64,000 bases of DNA. Source: SZUA-309 sp965215995 (GTDB taxonomy: Bacteria; Pseudomonadota; Gammaproteobacteria; Pseudomonadales; Azotimanducaceae). The position numbers and the translations under genes are program-made. This document shows, piece after piece, positions 8,615 through 16,848 of the stretch. Positions within the stretch are counted from its first letter, which is position 1. Every line of letters starts with the position of its first letter. Where the stretch lies: NCBI GenBank assembly GCA_965215995.1, contig OZ244128.1, positions 682,001 through 746,000 on the forward strand, read 5' to 3'. Under the pieces are notes generated by a model. It was not told where the DNA came from. It saw nothing but the letters and a program-made list of their open reading frames with translations, and made no database searches.

Positions 8615-9952
8615 TCAACTCAGCGGCGAGAACATCAGCAGGGTGCGCTCGGAGGTCGGCTTGAGCGTCAACTCCAGACCCTCATCCGAACGTCGCGCGT
8701 CCAGCATCTGAAACCCTTCGGTGGCGAAGTGCAGGCCCGACAACCACCAACCGTTCTCGATCATCCGGGTCTCACCCTGGCCTAGATCGTGCACGCTGAC
8801 GCGGGTGGTGCCCGGATCTTCGAGATGCACGAACCGCTTACTGCAGCTTGCCCGTTCCTGCCGGGACACCCGGCAACGCAGCCAGGCGGTGGTGCCTTCC
8901 AGCGTGCGCCAGCGCACACCGGCAACCGCCAGCCTCCCTGATTCCACCTGCGGCACGCTGCGCGCCTCCAGGTGCAGGTCGCGTTCCATCCATCCCGTTA
9001 TCTGGCGGTCGCCAACGGTCTGACAAAGCGATTGCGGTTCGTCCGACTGCCGGGAGCCATCGGGAGCCGCGATCTTCGCCCGAGCCAGCGCCGGGAAAGC
9101 AAAGCCGCTGGCATCGAGCGGATCGCTCATGGTCTTCGGCAGCATGGGCTCGCCAGCCAGCGCGTGCCAGGTAAGCCAGACCCCCAGACGGGAAAATGGA
9201 GAAGCTGTCCCTGTGGCGCTTGTCATCGAACCGAACATTTCCGGCATGCTCGGATGGGCGAAGCGGGTGATCTCGTCGACCAGACCTGGCAGCAGGCCTT
9301 GAACACCGTCGTGAAGCCTTGTGGAGCGTCGCCACAAGCCCAGGGCCCAGAGCTCCCGGGCATAGGCAGCCGGATCACCAAAGCGCCCTTCGGTCAGGGC
9401 GTCGAGCCCGGCCAGTGCCACATCCGTCGCCAGCCGTTCACCACGCCACTGATCATTGAATTCCAGTTCCAGCCAGGCCGCGATCATTGCCCCGGAGGTG
9501 GTCTTGGGTGCGCTCTGCTCATTATCCCTGATCGCGAGCTTGACCGCCTCCAGAACCCGGGCACAGCGTTTTTCACCAAGCAAGTGGCTGTAATCGCGGT
9601 AGATCACGCCGAGTAGCGAGCCCATGGTCTCCCGGGAATCCGGATCCAGGACCTGGGCCCGGTCGGCATCCGGCGTCCAGAGCAGCGGAAAGGCACCACG
9701 GCCAGGGTCTCTTCGAACCCGGTTCTGCAGCGGTAGAATGGTATCAATGAGTAACCGGGCCAGGCCAAGTTCCGTCTTGCGACCCTCACCCGCGGCAGTG
9801 CGGGCCAGCAACAGCGCCGCAAATGCAAGGGTCTCCTGCACGGCTCGAAAGCGGGGATCCGCCGAAGTGCGCAGCAGACAATGCTGCTCGTCGTATCGGG
9901 TCAGGATGAGCCGGATAGCCTGATCGACGAGGGCTTTCTGATGTGGCTCCAT
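8615..9952 (-). CDS. Protein of unknown function (445 aa)
   Basis: A long, clearly coding ORF with no signal peptide or membrane segment. The N-terminal two thirds look all-helical (short amphipathic helices rich in Leu, Ala and Arg); the last 120 residues look beta-rich (GRLAVAGVRWRTLEGTTAWLRCRV...). That layout resembles helical-toroid plus beta-sandwich enzymes such as polysaccharide lyases, but I see no decisive catalytic motif and make no assignment. The ATG is preceded by GGAGCGAGG. It stands alone between the czc region and the bactofilin genes. Confidence 0.72.
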   Translation of the reverse strand: MEPHQKALVDQAIRLILTRYDEQHCLLRTSADPRFRAVQETLAFAALLLARTAAGEGRKTELGLARLLIDTILPLQNRVRRDPGRGAFPLLWTPDADRAQVLDPDSRETMGSLLGVIYRDYSHLLGEKRCARVLEAVKLAIRDNEQSAPKTTSGAMIAAWLELEFNDQWRGERLATDVALAGLDALTEGRFGDPAAYARELWALGLWRRSTRLHDGVQGLLPGLVDEITRFAHPSMPEMFGSMTSATGTASPFSRLGVWLTWHALAGEPMLPKTMSDPLDASGFAFPALARAKIAAPDGSRQSDEPQSLCQTVGDRQITGWMERDLHLEARSVPQVESGRLAVAGVRWRTLEGTTAWLRCRVSRQERASCSKRFVHLEDPGTTRVSVHDLGQGETRMIENGWWLSGLHFATEGFQMLDARRSDEGLELTLKPTSERTLLMFSPLS

Positions 9953-10074
9953 CCTCGCTCCGGTCGGGCTTCGAGGAAGACAGGACGACCGCCCTGCGCT
10001 TCATTCAACCATTCGACCAATCGGCTATTCGGTTACTCTTTACTGGGCTATCCGGCCTGACGACCGTGGTCGGC
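9953..10074. other. Intergenic region, no gene seen
   Basis: A stretch of 122 bases between the start of the unknown gene and the stop of the second bactofilin, both on the minus strand. It should hold the promoter of the unknown gene. I see no strong hairpin with a T-run and no convincing sigma-70 boxes. Confidence 0.4.
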
Positions 10075-10557
10075 TCAGTGCTTCGGGCTTTTAGACAGAT
10101 CCATGTCCACGGTGCCGCTGAACTGAGCGCCATCAGCGATGCTGATTCTCCCAGTATAGACATTGCCACGTACATCGGCAGAGTCCTTGATCACAACGGA
10201 TTCGGCACCAACGATATTGCCGTCCACCGTACCTTCGATCACCAGATTTTTGGCGTCGATGTCGGCGTTGACCACACCTGAGACGCCAATGGTAAGCTGG
10301 CTGGCCGTATGCTTGATGGAGCCTTCTACCCGACCTTCGACGAGCATATTCTCAGCCGCTTCCAACTCGCCTTTAATGAACAGGGTCTTGCCGATCACGG
10401 ACAGACCGTCACGAGCCGTTGACACCTCGGGTACCGGCGTTGGCTTCTCTTCCTTCTTCATGGTCTGGGCTACGTCGTCCTTTCGCAGTTCTGCCGCTGC
10501 AGCCTTAACTTCGGGTGCCGGGCTCTGCTCCGGTTCATCTCTTTCAAACAGCTTCAT
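10075..10557 (-). CDS. Bactofilin (polymer-forming cytoskeletal protein) 2
   Basis: A 160-residue bactofilin that should polymerise at the inner membrane face. After a charged N-terminus (MKLFERDEPEQ) comes the beta-helix core with recurring G-x-V and D-x-x-V rungs: GELEAAENMLVEGRVEGSI, NADIDAKNLVIEGTVDGNI, GNVYTGRISIADGAQFSG. I chose ATG at 10557 because the frame upstream runs open only as a shadow of the first bactofilin. It follows that gene by 16 bases on the same strand, so the two are an operon and may co-assemble. Confidence 0.9.
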   Translation of the reverse strand: MKLFERDEPEQSPAPEVKAAAAELRKDDVAQTMKKEEKPTPVPEVSTARDGLSVIGKTLFIKGELEAAENMLVEGRVEGSIKHTASQLTIGVSGVVNADIDAKNLVIEGTVDGNIVGAESVVIKDSADVRGNVYTGRISIADGAQFSGTVDMDLSKSPKH

Positions 10558-10573
10558 GTCCGTATCCTCTGTT

Positions 10574-11185
10574 TCAGAGCGCGCTGGCGCCGTCTGTGTT
10601 GGTGTCGCTTCCTTTTTCTTCAGCCTCCGCAGCATCTGCCTCATCCTTCTGCTTCTTCGACGCCTGCTTGCTATCCGTCTGCTTGCTGTCCGTCTGCTTG
10701 TTGTCCGTCTGCTTGCTTGCCGCCACGGTGCCGGTCTGTTCACGGAAACGGCGCTCGATGGCATCCACATCCGGATCCATGTCGATGGCACCTCTGAAAG
10801 AGGCTCCTTCGAGCACGCCAACACGAGGCGCGTAGACATTGCCGTTGACGTTGCCCGTCTCGGCGATCTGCACCCGCCGGGTGCCGTAGACGTTGCCGTC
10901 CACCGTACCTTCAACCAGAACTTCCTGGGCTTTGACTTCGGCAGCGACAGAACCCTGCGCGTGCACGGTGACCGTGCTGCTGTGGTCAATGAAGCCCTCT
11001 ACGCGACCAAGGATCAGCAGGTCCTCTTCGGCGGTCACTTCGCCTTTGATAACCACGGTCGGTCCGATCAGGGACTGACCGGCTGAGGTCGATGTAGACA
11101 CGGAAGAAGCGTTCGAATTGCTGTCGAATCCAGGCTGCCAGCTGCTCTTGCTGTTGCCGGGTTGAACGTCAGATTGCTCGCTCAT
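10574..11185 (-). CDS. Bactofilin 1 with repeated polar C-terminal tail
   Basis: A 203-residue protein with a bactofilin beta-helix core (KGEVTAEEDLLILGRVEGFI, AEVKAQEVLVEGTVDGNVYG, GNVYAPRVGVLEGASFRG). A Ser/Asn-rich N-terminus precedes it, and the tail carries the five-residue unit (K-Q-T-D-S/N) three times, then Lys/Glu/Ala-rich sequence. The repeats come from 15-base tandem units in the DNA. It is the first gene of a two-bactofilin operon. Bactofilins shape cells or organise stalks, appendages or wall enzymes in other bacteria; the partner process here is unknown. Confidence 0.9.
   Translation of the reverse strand: MSEQSDVQPGNSKSSWQPGFDSNSNASSVSTSTSAGQSLIGPTVVIKGEVTAEEDLLILGRVEGFIDHSSTVTVHAQGSVAAEVKAQEVLVEGTVDGNVYGTRRVQIAETGNVNGNVYAPRVGVLEGASFRGAIDMDPDVDAIERRFREQTGTVAASKQTDNKQTDSKQTDSKQASKKQKDEADAAEAEEKGSDTNTDGASAL
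10665..10718. repeat. 15-base tandem repeat within bactofilin 1
   Basis: Three units of 15 bases (TGCTTGCTATCCGTC with one or two changes per copy) and a partial fourth. They encode the K-Q-T-D-S/N tail on the minus strand. The unit is a multiple of three, so copy-number change would keep the frame and only lengthen or shorten the tail. Confidence 0.85.
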
Positions 11186-11255
11186 CGGTAAATCCCTGTA
11201 GCCAGTTGGGATTTCGGACTATAGAAGAGGTGTCGCCTGCGACCGGCGACCTGGT

Positions 11256-13061
11256 TCACATTCTGCCAACAATCTTTCGGCGGCGCCGATGGAGAAAGAC
11301 CGCGGCGGCGGCGAGCAGTCCAGATATGCCGATCAGCCAGGGCAGGTAACCCGGCAAGAGTCTGGCGATGGTATTCGCCTGCAGGACCTCAAGGGCGTGA
11401 AAGTCATCCGGCACCGGCACGACGCCCACCCGCCTCTCGTAGTCCTGATAAGCCCGGGTGAGCGCAGCGAACCTCTCCGGCAGTACTTCGGACAGATCCC
11501 GCGTCTCGCCCGGGTCTTCCTCGATGTAGTACAGGCGCCACCGACCGTCGCCATGGGGCGGCGTGTTGCGCACCAGCTTGAAACCATCCTGGAACAATGC
11601 CGAGTTGCCGGAAACCTCCATGCCAACCGGCTCCGCTTTTTCGTAGACCTCGACGCGGGTGCTATCCAGCACCTCCCGAAGGCTTCGGCCGGTAAATCCG
11701 GTGCGTTGTGATGGTGCCACTTCCGCATAGTCGAGCAGCGTTGGCGTGATGTCGGTGACGAAGCTCCGGGCGTCAACGAAACCGAGCGCAGCCACGCCCG
11801 GTCCGGAGATGATCAGAGGTACCCGTAGCCCACCTTCGCTCGCGTAGAACTTGAACAACGCGCCAGGGGAAGCGGCGGCACTGGCCCATTCGGGCCCAAT
11901 GAACCCCATGCTGCCCGGCTCGCCCAAACGGCTCACATCGTGATGATAGCCATTGCGCCACATCCAGAAACCCATGCCCGTTGCGTTGACCGGATCGTTG
12001 AATTCCGGGCCGTTGTCCGAGGTGATGACAAACAGGGTGTTATCCAGCCCGCCCATTGCTTCGAGGTGACTGACAAGCCGGCCAAAGTGAAAATCCATGG
12101 CTTCCAGCATGCCCGCGTTGACGGCCATGCTCCTGCTGTAGAGCACCTGCTCCTCAGCCTGCAGAGCGGTCCAGTCGCGCAACGAATCGTGTTTAGCACC
12201 CAGCGCTGCGTTCTCCGGAATCAGGCCCAGCGCCTTGGCACGCTGCCAGCGGGTCTTGCGCAGCTCGTCCCAACCCGCCTCATAGGTGCCATCGTATCTG
12301 TCGGTGAACTCCCGCGGTGCCTGCACGGGAATGTGCACGGCCTGGAAGGCGATGTAGGCAAAAAACGGCTTATCCTCGGGTGAATTGCCGAGGTAGGTGA
12401 TCATCTTATCGACGAGGAATTCGGAGGAGTAGAAGTCATCCGGTAAAGTGGCGGGCTCCCGGTCTTCGAACCACGGCGCCTCGTCGTAGTAAGGCATATA
12501 GGACTTCTGTTCCCAGTTGTCGGCGCCGGATGCATCCAGGATGAAGGATCGATCAAAGCCGTGGTCCGCCGGCAGATCGCCCGGACCGCTGCCCAGGTGC
12601 CACTTACCGGTCATATAGGTGCGATAGCCTGCCCGTTTGAGGCGAGTGGCAACGGTTTCCACACCGGGTGCAAAACGCATCCCGTAGCCCGGGCTATCTG
12701 CCTGATGGTCCATCAGCATCTCAGGGATGGTGGCCACACCCGTCAGGTGATTGTCCAGGCCGGTCAGCAACATGGCTCTGGACGGCGCGCACAACGGCGA
12801 GGTGTGATAGTTGCTGAAGCGCACGCCCTGATCAGCAATTCGATTGATACTCGGCGTTCTGGCCTCTCCACCGTATCCACCGAAGTCCATCAGACCGGCA
12901 TCGTCGACCAGAACGACCACGATATTGGGCGGCTCCCAGGCGGATGTCCGGGCAGTGGGCGGTACCGCGAAAGAAAGACAGGTGATAAGACACAGCGAGA
13001 GGTAAAGCACCGAGGCCCGTGGATTCGGCAGCAGTCGTGGCCGGTGCGTAGCAGGAGTCAT
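11256..13061 (-). CDS. Sulfatase (arylsulfatase type), membrane-anchored
   Basis: A 601-residue type I sulfatase. The formylglycine motif is C-A-P-S-R with the modified Cys at residue 91; metal-binding Asp-Asp lies at 53-54 (VLVDDAG), and TSDNGPEFND supplies later active-site residues. An N-terminal signal segment (VLYLSLCLITCLSFA) and a C-terminal membrane helix followed by RRRRK imply a periplasmic enzyme tethered by its tail. ATG at 13061 was chosen over the upstream in-frame codon at 13145, which lies inside the preceding gene. It needs a formylglycine-generating enzyme elsewhere. It begins 10 bases after the UbiA-like stop. Confidence 0.92.
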   Translation of the reverse strand: MTPATHRPRLLPNPRASVLYLSLCLITCLSFAVPPTARTSAWEPPNIVVVLVDDAGLMDFGGYGGEARTPSINRIADQGVRFSNYHTSPLCAPSRAMLLTGLDNHLTGVATIPEMLMDHQADSPGYGMRFAPGVETVATRLKRAGYRTYMTGKWHLGSGPGDLPADHGFDRSFILDASGADNWEQKSYMPYYDEAPWFEDREPATLPDDFYSSEFLVDKMITYLGNSPEDKPFFAYIAFQAVHIPVQAPREFTDRYDGTYEAGWDELRKTRWQRAKALGLIPENAALGAKHDSLRDWTALQAEEQVLYSRSMAVNAGMLEAMDFHFGRLVSHLEAMGGLDNTLFVITSDNGPEFNDPVNATGMGFWMWRNGYHHDVSRLGEPGSMGFIGPEWASAAASPGALFKFYASEGGLRVPLIISGPGVAALGFVDARSFVTDITPTLLDYAEVAPSQRTGFTGRSLREVLDSTRVEVYEKAEPVGMEVSGNSALFQDGFKLVRNTPPHGDGRWRLYYIEEDPGETRDLSEVLPERFAALTRAYQDYERRVGVVPVPDDFHALEVLQANTIARLLPGYLPWLIGISGLLAAAAVFLHRRRRKIVGRM

Positions 13062-13071
13062 TGGAAGACCG

Positions 13072-14058
13072 TCAGCCAATGAGCAACGCCAGGCAGTAAC
13101 CGGCCAGAAACAGGATGCCGAACCAACGTGTGTGGTCGAAGGCATAGACTGAAAACCAGAGCGGCCAGGCGGAGGACGGGAAGGACTCCGGCGGGATACT
13201 GGGTGCGGGTTGCGAGAATGCCTGCCAACTGTGCCGGAATCGGGGCAATCCCAGCACGATCAGCAGCACCGGCCAGGGCAACCAGCCGGCTGCCACCAAC
13301 ACAAGCGTGGTGAGGTACTGGGCCAGCAGCATCCCTCGCACCCAATCCCGCGCGCGGCGCTCGCCAAGCCGCACCGGTAGCGTGCGCATGCCTTTCTCCA
13401 GATCAAAAGACAGCTTGTCGATGTGCTTTCCGAAGATGACCGTGGTTGGGCCAAGCGCAAAACCAAAACCGATTGCAGCCACCTGCCAGTCCCAGGCCCC
13501 GGTAGCCGCCTGTGCCGTACCTGCCACCATCAGCGGCCCCCAGACCAGCAGCACCGCCAGCTCACCCAGCCCCCACTGCTTCAGCGGCCAGGTGTAGAAC
13601 AGCAGAAGCAGGCTACCGATCAGGAAGGGAGCGAGCAGGCCAGCGCCCACCGTTGCCACCAGCCAGATGCCGCAACCAGCAGCCATGGCGCCGGTGATGC
13701 TCATGTAGCGGATGAGCCCTCGTCTTGAAAGCAGTCCGTCTTCGAGCACGTGAGCCCCGTAGCGGAGCCGGAAGTAGTTCCCTTCGTCGATGCCGCGCAC
13801 CGAGTCAGTCAGGTCATTGAGCTGATTGTTGGTAGCGTGCGCGAGCAGCAGCCCGACCGTGCAGATGACCCAGGCCGAAGTGTTCCACCCGGGTGCCGTA
13901 ACCGTGAGCAGGCCACCGAGCGCCGCCGCCGTGAACGTCATCAGCAGCACGCTGGCCCTGGCAGAGATGAGCCAGCGGACCAGCACGGGAGATGCCCGCC
14001 AGGCGCTCACACTCACCTGGGGCATGGCGGTCAGCGCCTGCACCACTGAGATCCTCAC
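13072..14058 (-). CDS. UbiA-family prenyltransferase
   Basis: A 328-residue polytopic membrane protein with about eight hydrophobic helices. The first Asp-rich motif is NQLNDLTDSVRGID (N-x-x-x-D-x-x-x-D) and the second is DKLSFDLEKGMRTLPVRLG, both typical of MenA/UbiA enzymes that move a prenyl chain onto an aromatic or polycyclic acceptor. The GTG start at 14058 lies three bases after the peroxiredoxin stop. MenA-like naphthoquinone or chlorophyll-type substrates are possible. The sulfatase downstream and peroxiredoxin upstream do not settle the acceptor. Confidence 0.88.
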   Translation of the reverse strand: MRISVVQALTAMPQVSVSAWRASPVLVRWLISARASVLLMTFTAAALGGLLTVTAPGWNTSAWVICTVGLLLAHATNNQLNDLTDSVRGIDEGNYFRLRYGAHVLEDGLLSRRGLIRYMSITGAMAAGCGIWLVATVGAGLLAPFLIGSLLLLFYTWPLKQWGLGELAVLLVWGPLMVAGTAQAATGAWDWQVAAIGFGFALGPTTVIFGKHIDKLSFDLEKGMRTLPVRLGERRARDWVRGMLLAQYLTTLVLVAAGWLPWPVLLIVLGLPRFRHSWQAFSQPAPSIPPESFPSSAWPLWFSVYAFDHTRWFGILFLAGYCLALLIG

Positions 14059-14061
14059 CCG

Positions 14062-14601
14062 TCAGTGGGCCCTGGGTACATCCAGCGTGGAGAGGCGCTC
14101 CACAAGATCTTCGCCTGCGGTACGCGGGTCCACGTCTTTGTCGATTTCAATCACGATGCCTTCTGCATTGATGTAGTAGGTCCAGCGTTTGGCATAACCC
14201 CGATCGGAGAGCACGCCGTATGCCTTCACCATGTCTTTCGATGGATCGGAGAGAATCGGGAAGCTGGCCTCGTTCTTCTCGGCAAAGCCGCGGTTGTCTT
14301 CTTCCGAATCCGTGCTGGCCATGAAATAGACCACGTTGAAGTTTCGAATCTCCCGGTCACTGTCACGCAGCGCCTTACATTCGAGGGTTCAACCGCCGGT
14401 GAACGCCTTCGGGAAGAAAGCGATTACAACGTGCTGACCGTGCAGGTCGGACAGCGTGTAGGATTGACCGTCACTCCCCATCAGAGTGAAGTCCGGAGCC
14501 GGTTGCCCGACCTCCACGGCATGAGCCACACCGCTAGCGATGACGCAGATCACAGCCGATGCCAGGGCGGCACGGAACCGCGTTCTCAGTTTTCGTTGCA
14601 T
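14062..14601 (-). CDS. Periplasmic peroxiredoxin, probable selenoprotein (UGA = Sec71)
   Basis: Read through one in-frame UGA (14389-14391), this is a complete 179-residue AhpC/TSA-type peroxiredoxin. Residues 1-28 form a signal peptide ending SGVAHA. The core VGQPAPDFTLMGSDGQ is followed by VIAFFPKAFTGG, then UGA at residue 71, then T-L-E-C with Cys75, and the fold continues unbroken to YYINAEGIV and a stop at 14062. Family members have the peroxidatic Cys exactly where UGA falls. A hairpin lies 5-45 bases after UGA. A strong GAGGAAGAAGG precedes the ATG. It is the first gene of a tight operon with UbiA and sulfatase. The alternative, a nonsense mutation, is less likely because the downstream frame is intact. 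Confidence 0.85.
14344..14384 (-). promoter_or_regulatory. Candidate SECIS element for the peroxiredoxin
   Basis: Starting 5 nt after UGA, UCGAAU pairs with AUUCGA. Inside, GG pairs with CC and GCUG pairs with CAGU around a CGUGA loop that begins 22 nt after UGA. Bacterial SECIS elements usually have a small apical loop 16-37 nt downstream with a G in the first two loop positions, which this meets (second base). The upper stem is short, with bulges on both sides. Confidence 0.6.
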
Positions 14602-14685
14602 CCTTCTTCCTCACGCCTGCCACAGTTGCACGGGAGTATACACGGCGCCATCCTTCCCCATCTTTTTCGTCAGAAGGGAGTAAGC

Positions 14686-15324
14686 ATGGAACTCTACGAG
14701 GCGATGTCGACCCTGCGTGCCGTGCGCAGGATCCGACCGGATCCGGTACCCGATGAGGTACTGGAGCGGGTGTTCCAGGCAGCCACCTGGGCCCCCACCG
14801 GCGGCAATCATCAGGGCTGGCGCCTGATCGCCGTCCGTGATCCGGCAGCGAAGCAGGCGCTCGAGGACCTTTACCGGCCTCACTGGGAAAGCTACATCCC
14901 CGGCTACGAGGCCCACATGACGAGCATGCCGGAGGACGCCAGAGCCTCATCGGCGAAGGCGCTGGCCGCGGGTACCTACCTCGCCACCCACCTGCATGAA
15001 GTGCCGGTAATCGCCGTCTTCTGCTTCAACCCAGCTCGAATGACCATCACCGATGCCGCGCTGGACCGGCCCAGCGTGGTTGGCGGTGGCTCAATCTATC
15101 CAGCCGTGCAGAACCTGTTGCTGGCCTGCAGGAACGAAGGTTTGGGCTGCGTCCTCACGACCCTGTTGTGTATGGAAGAAGAGAAGGTCAAGACGCTGCT
15201 CGGTATCCCGGACGGCTGGTACACGGCTGCGCACGTGCCCATCGGCTATCCGGTGGGCGGTGGCCATGGCCCCATATCGAGAAAGCCGTTGACCGATATG
15301 TTGTCCTGGGATCGCTTTGCCTGA
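14686..15324 (+). CDS. Nitroreductase-family protein
   Basis: A 212-residue FMN-dependent nitroreductase-like oxidoreductase. The N-terminus MELYEAMSTLRAVRRIRPDPVPDE and the segment ATWAPTGGNHQGWRLIAV are the usual FMN-contact region; GGGSIYPAVQNLLLACRNEGLGCVLTTL is the second family block. I took ATG at 14686 rather than the longer open frame upstream because AGAAGGGAG lies just before it and the family starts there. It is divergent from the selenoperoxiredoxin with 84 bases between. A close relative lies at 44538-45170. Confidence 0.9.
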   Translation: MELYEAMSTLRAVRRIRPDPVPDEVLERVFQAATWAPTGGNHQGWRLIAVRDPAAKQALEDLYRPHWESYIPGYEAHMTSMPEDARASSAKALAAGTYLATHLHEVPVIAVFCFNPARMTITDAALDRPSVVGGGSIYPAVQNLLLACRNEGLGCVLTTLLCMEEEKVKTLLGIPDGWYTAAHVPIGYPVGGGHGPISRKPLTDMLSWDRFA

Positions 15325-15350
15325 GCAAACGAGACTATTCCAACAGGACA

Positions 15351-15911
15351 CTAGCCCCCAGCTGCAAGGAATTCTGCCAGCCGCTCCAGCTGGCCACCCT
15401 GCACACTGTCCACCGGTTCTGCCAGGCTCGCGAGACCTCCGGGGACGTAGCCGGATACAACGTACCGATAGCGCAGCAGCGTACGTCCGTCTTCCGTTGG
15501 TTCGAGTGAGAACGTCATCGCACCTGCCACGCCCATACCCTGCAAAGGCCCAAGCCCGCCACTCAACCGGAGCAACTTTCCAGGGGCGGCGTACACCACC
15601 TGCATGTGCATGACGCTGCCACCGTCCGGCAGGGCTTCGCAGAAGCACCCGCCGGCCGTGGCGTCGAGCGCAAAGTTGGCCGCGTCACCCGAGTGGGAAT
15701 GAGCCGGATTCCACCAGTAAGCCACTTGCGCAGTCAGTGCCTGCCAGGCCACCAGCGGCTCAGCTTCCAGGGTCAGCTCGTGACTCGAAATGAAGCCATT
15801 TTCAGCCGCCGCGGTCACTTCCGCAGCAACCGGCGCGACCATCAGCAGCATAGGCGCCACCCAGATCAGCCGCCATAGCGCCTGTACTCGCCCACTCAGA
15901 TCTATTCTCAT
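15351..15911 (-). CDS. Secreted SRPBCC-like protein
   Basis: A 186-residue protein with an N-terminal signal segment (LIWVAPMLLMVAPVAAE) and a body resembling the START/SRPBCC ligand-binding fold: alternating beta strands, a W-W pair in AYWWNPAHSHSGD, and a final helix (DSVQGGQLERLAEFLAAGG). Proteins of this type bind hydrophobic ligands; export is less usual for the fold. It lies convergent with the nitroreductase. Function unknown beyond the fold guess. Confidence 0.7.
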   Translation of the reverse strand: MRIDLSGRVQALWRLIWVAPMLLMVAPVAAEVTAAAENGFISSHELTLEAEPLVAWQALTAQVAYWWNPAHSHSGDAANFALDATAGGCFCEALPDGGSVMHMQVVYAAPGKLLRLSGGLGPLQGMGVAGAMTFSLEPTEDGRTLLRYRYVVSGYVPGGLASLAEPVDSVQGGQLERLAEFLAAGG

Positions 15912-15975
15912 GGCTCGTTCCTGTCACCACACGGAACGCATTGTGCACGAGCGCCTGTCCGTGCGCTCGCGCCCG

Positions 15976-16062
15976 CTAGAGTGACACCAGCAGCGCTATG
16001 AAATAGACAGCAACGGCAACCCCAGCCAACACCCGGACCCGGGCTGGCACCTGACCCCACAT
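15976..16062 (-). CDS. Small single-span membrane protein (28 aa)
   Basis: MWGQVPARVRV followed by one hydrophobic helix (LAGVAVAVYFIALLVSL). The ATG at 16062 has an almost ideal AAAGGAGG six bases upstream, the strongest ribosome site nearby, which is the main reason to call it. The basic N-terminus would face the cytoplasm. It is divergent from the Crp/Fnr-type gene at 16142. Too short for homology by eye. Confidence 0.5.
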   Translation of the reverse strand: MWGQVPARVRVLAGVAVAVYFIALLVSL

Positions 16063-16141
16063 GATCGCCTCCTTTCTCCCAAGTGGCCCATGATCGGCCG
16101 GCTTATACTGCGCTTGTGGGAAATGGGAGACTGTCAACTCA

Positions 16142-16840
16142 GTGACACAAGCAGACACATCACCGTCGAAAACTGCGGTCATGGACATCATCAGGAACAG
16201 CCCGGCGTTTCGAGAGCTGGACGCCGAATCGCTGACGGCGATCGAGAAACTCTGTGTAACCCGGGAGTTCGCACCTGGTGAAACCGTGTTTCGTCAGGGA
16301 GAGCCCGGTCACACGCTGGTTGGTCTGGTGGCAGGAAAACTTCGGATCTCTGTGACCTCCAAATCCGGACAGGCCCTGAATCTGAACCTGATCGAACCCG
16401 GTGAGATCGTCGGCGAGATCGCCTTCATCGATGGCGGTGTGCGCACGGCAACGGGCACGGCCGTGTTGCCAAGCCGGTGCATCACCATCGCCCGGAAACC
16501 GTTCTTCAAACTCATGGATCGCCGACCCCAGATCAGTCGCCACCTCCTCTCCCTGCTCTGCGAGCGCGTCCGCTGGACGAGCCGGTTGGTTGCCGATTCA
16601 GCGTTTCTGTCGGTGCCGGACCGAATGGCCACCCGGCTTCTGGATCTGGCGCAGGCGGGGGGCCGGGAGATTCTCGAACAGGTGGTTGTACGACTGTCCC
16701 AGCAGGAGCTGGCCGACTATCTGGGTGTGTCCCGCCAGGTGGTGAACGGCTACCTTCGCGAGTGGCAGAACAAGGGTCAGGTGCGGCTCTCCCGCGGCAC
16801 CGTTACCCTGCTGCCTGGTTTCGGCAGAGAACCGCCTTGA
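16142..16840 (+). CDS. Crp/Fnr-family transcription regulator
   Basis: A 232-residue regulator with an N-terminal cyclic-nucleotide-type beta barrel (PGETVFRQGEPGHTLVGLVAGKLRI, then GEIVGEIAFIDGG) and a C-terminal winged helix (LSQQELADYLGVSRQVVNGYLREWQNKG). There is no N-terminal Cys cluster, so it is not an Fnr-type oxygen sensor. In the barrel, GEIAFIDGGVRTATG stands where CRP has its cAMP-binding E and R-S/T residues, so nucleotide binding is possible. The recognition helix SRQVVNGY differs from the SRETVGR of CRP. GTG at 16142 is taken as start; an internal ATG at 16181 is possible. Confidence 0.9.
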   Translation: MTQADTSPSKTAVMDIIRNSPAFRELDAESLTAIEKLCVTREFAPGETVFRQGEPGHTLVGLVAGKLRISVTSKSGQALNLNLIEPGEIVGEIAFIDGGVRTATGTAVLPSRCITIARKPFFKLMDRRPQISRHLLSLLCERVRWTSRLVADSAFLSVPDRMATRLLDLAQAGGREILEQVVVRLSQQELADYLGVSRQVVNGYLREWQNKGQVRLSRGTVTLLPGFGREPP

Positions 16841-16848
16841 GCATCCGG

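Noticed and set aside
10557..10989. Long open frame (10075-10989, minus) with Arg/Ser-rich repeats (SRRTASRR...)
   Set aside because: The part above 10557 is a shadow of bactofilin 1 in another frame, created by the 15-base repeats; the real protein starts at ATG 10557.
11225..11250. GTCGCC...GGCGAC hairpin after the sulfatase gene
   Set aside because: Six pairs, no T-run; too weak to call a terminator.
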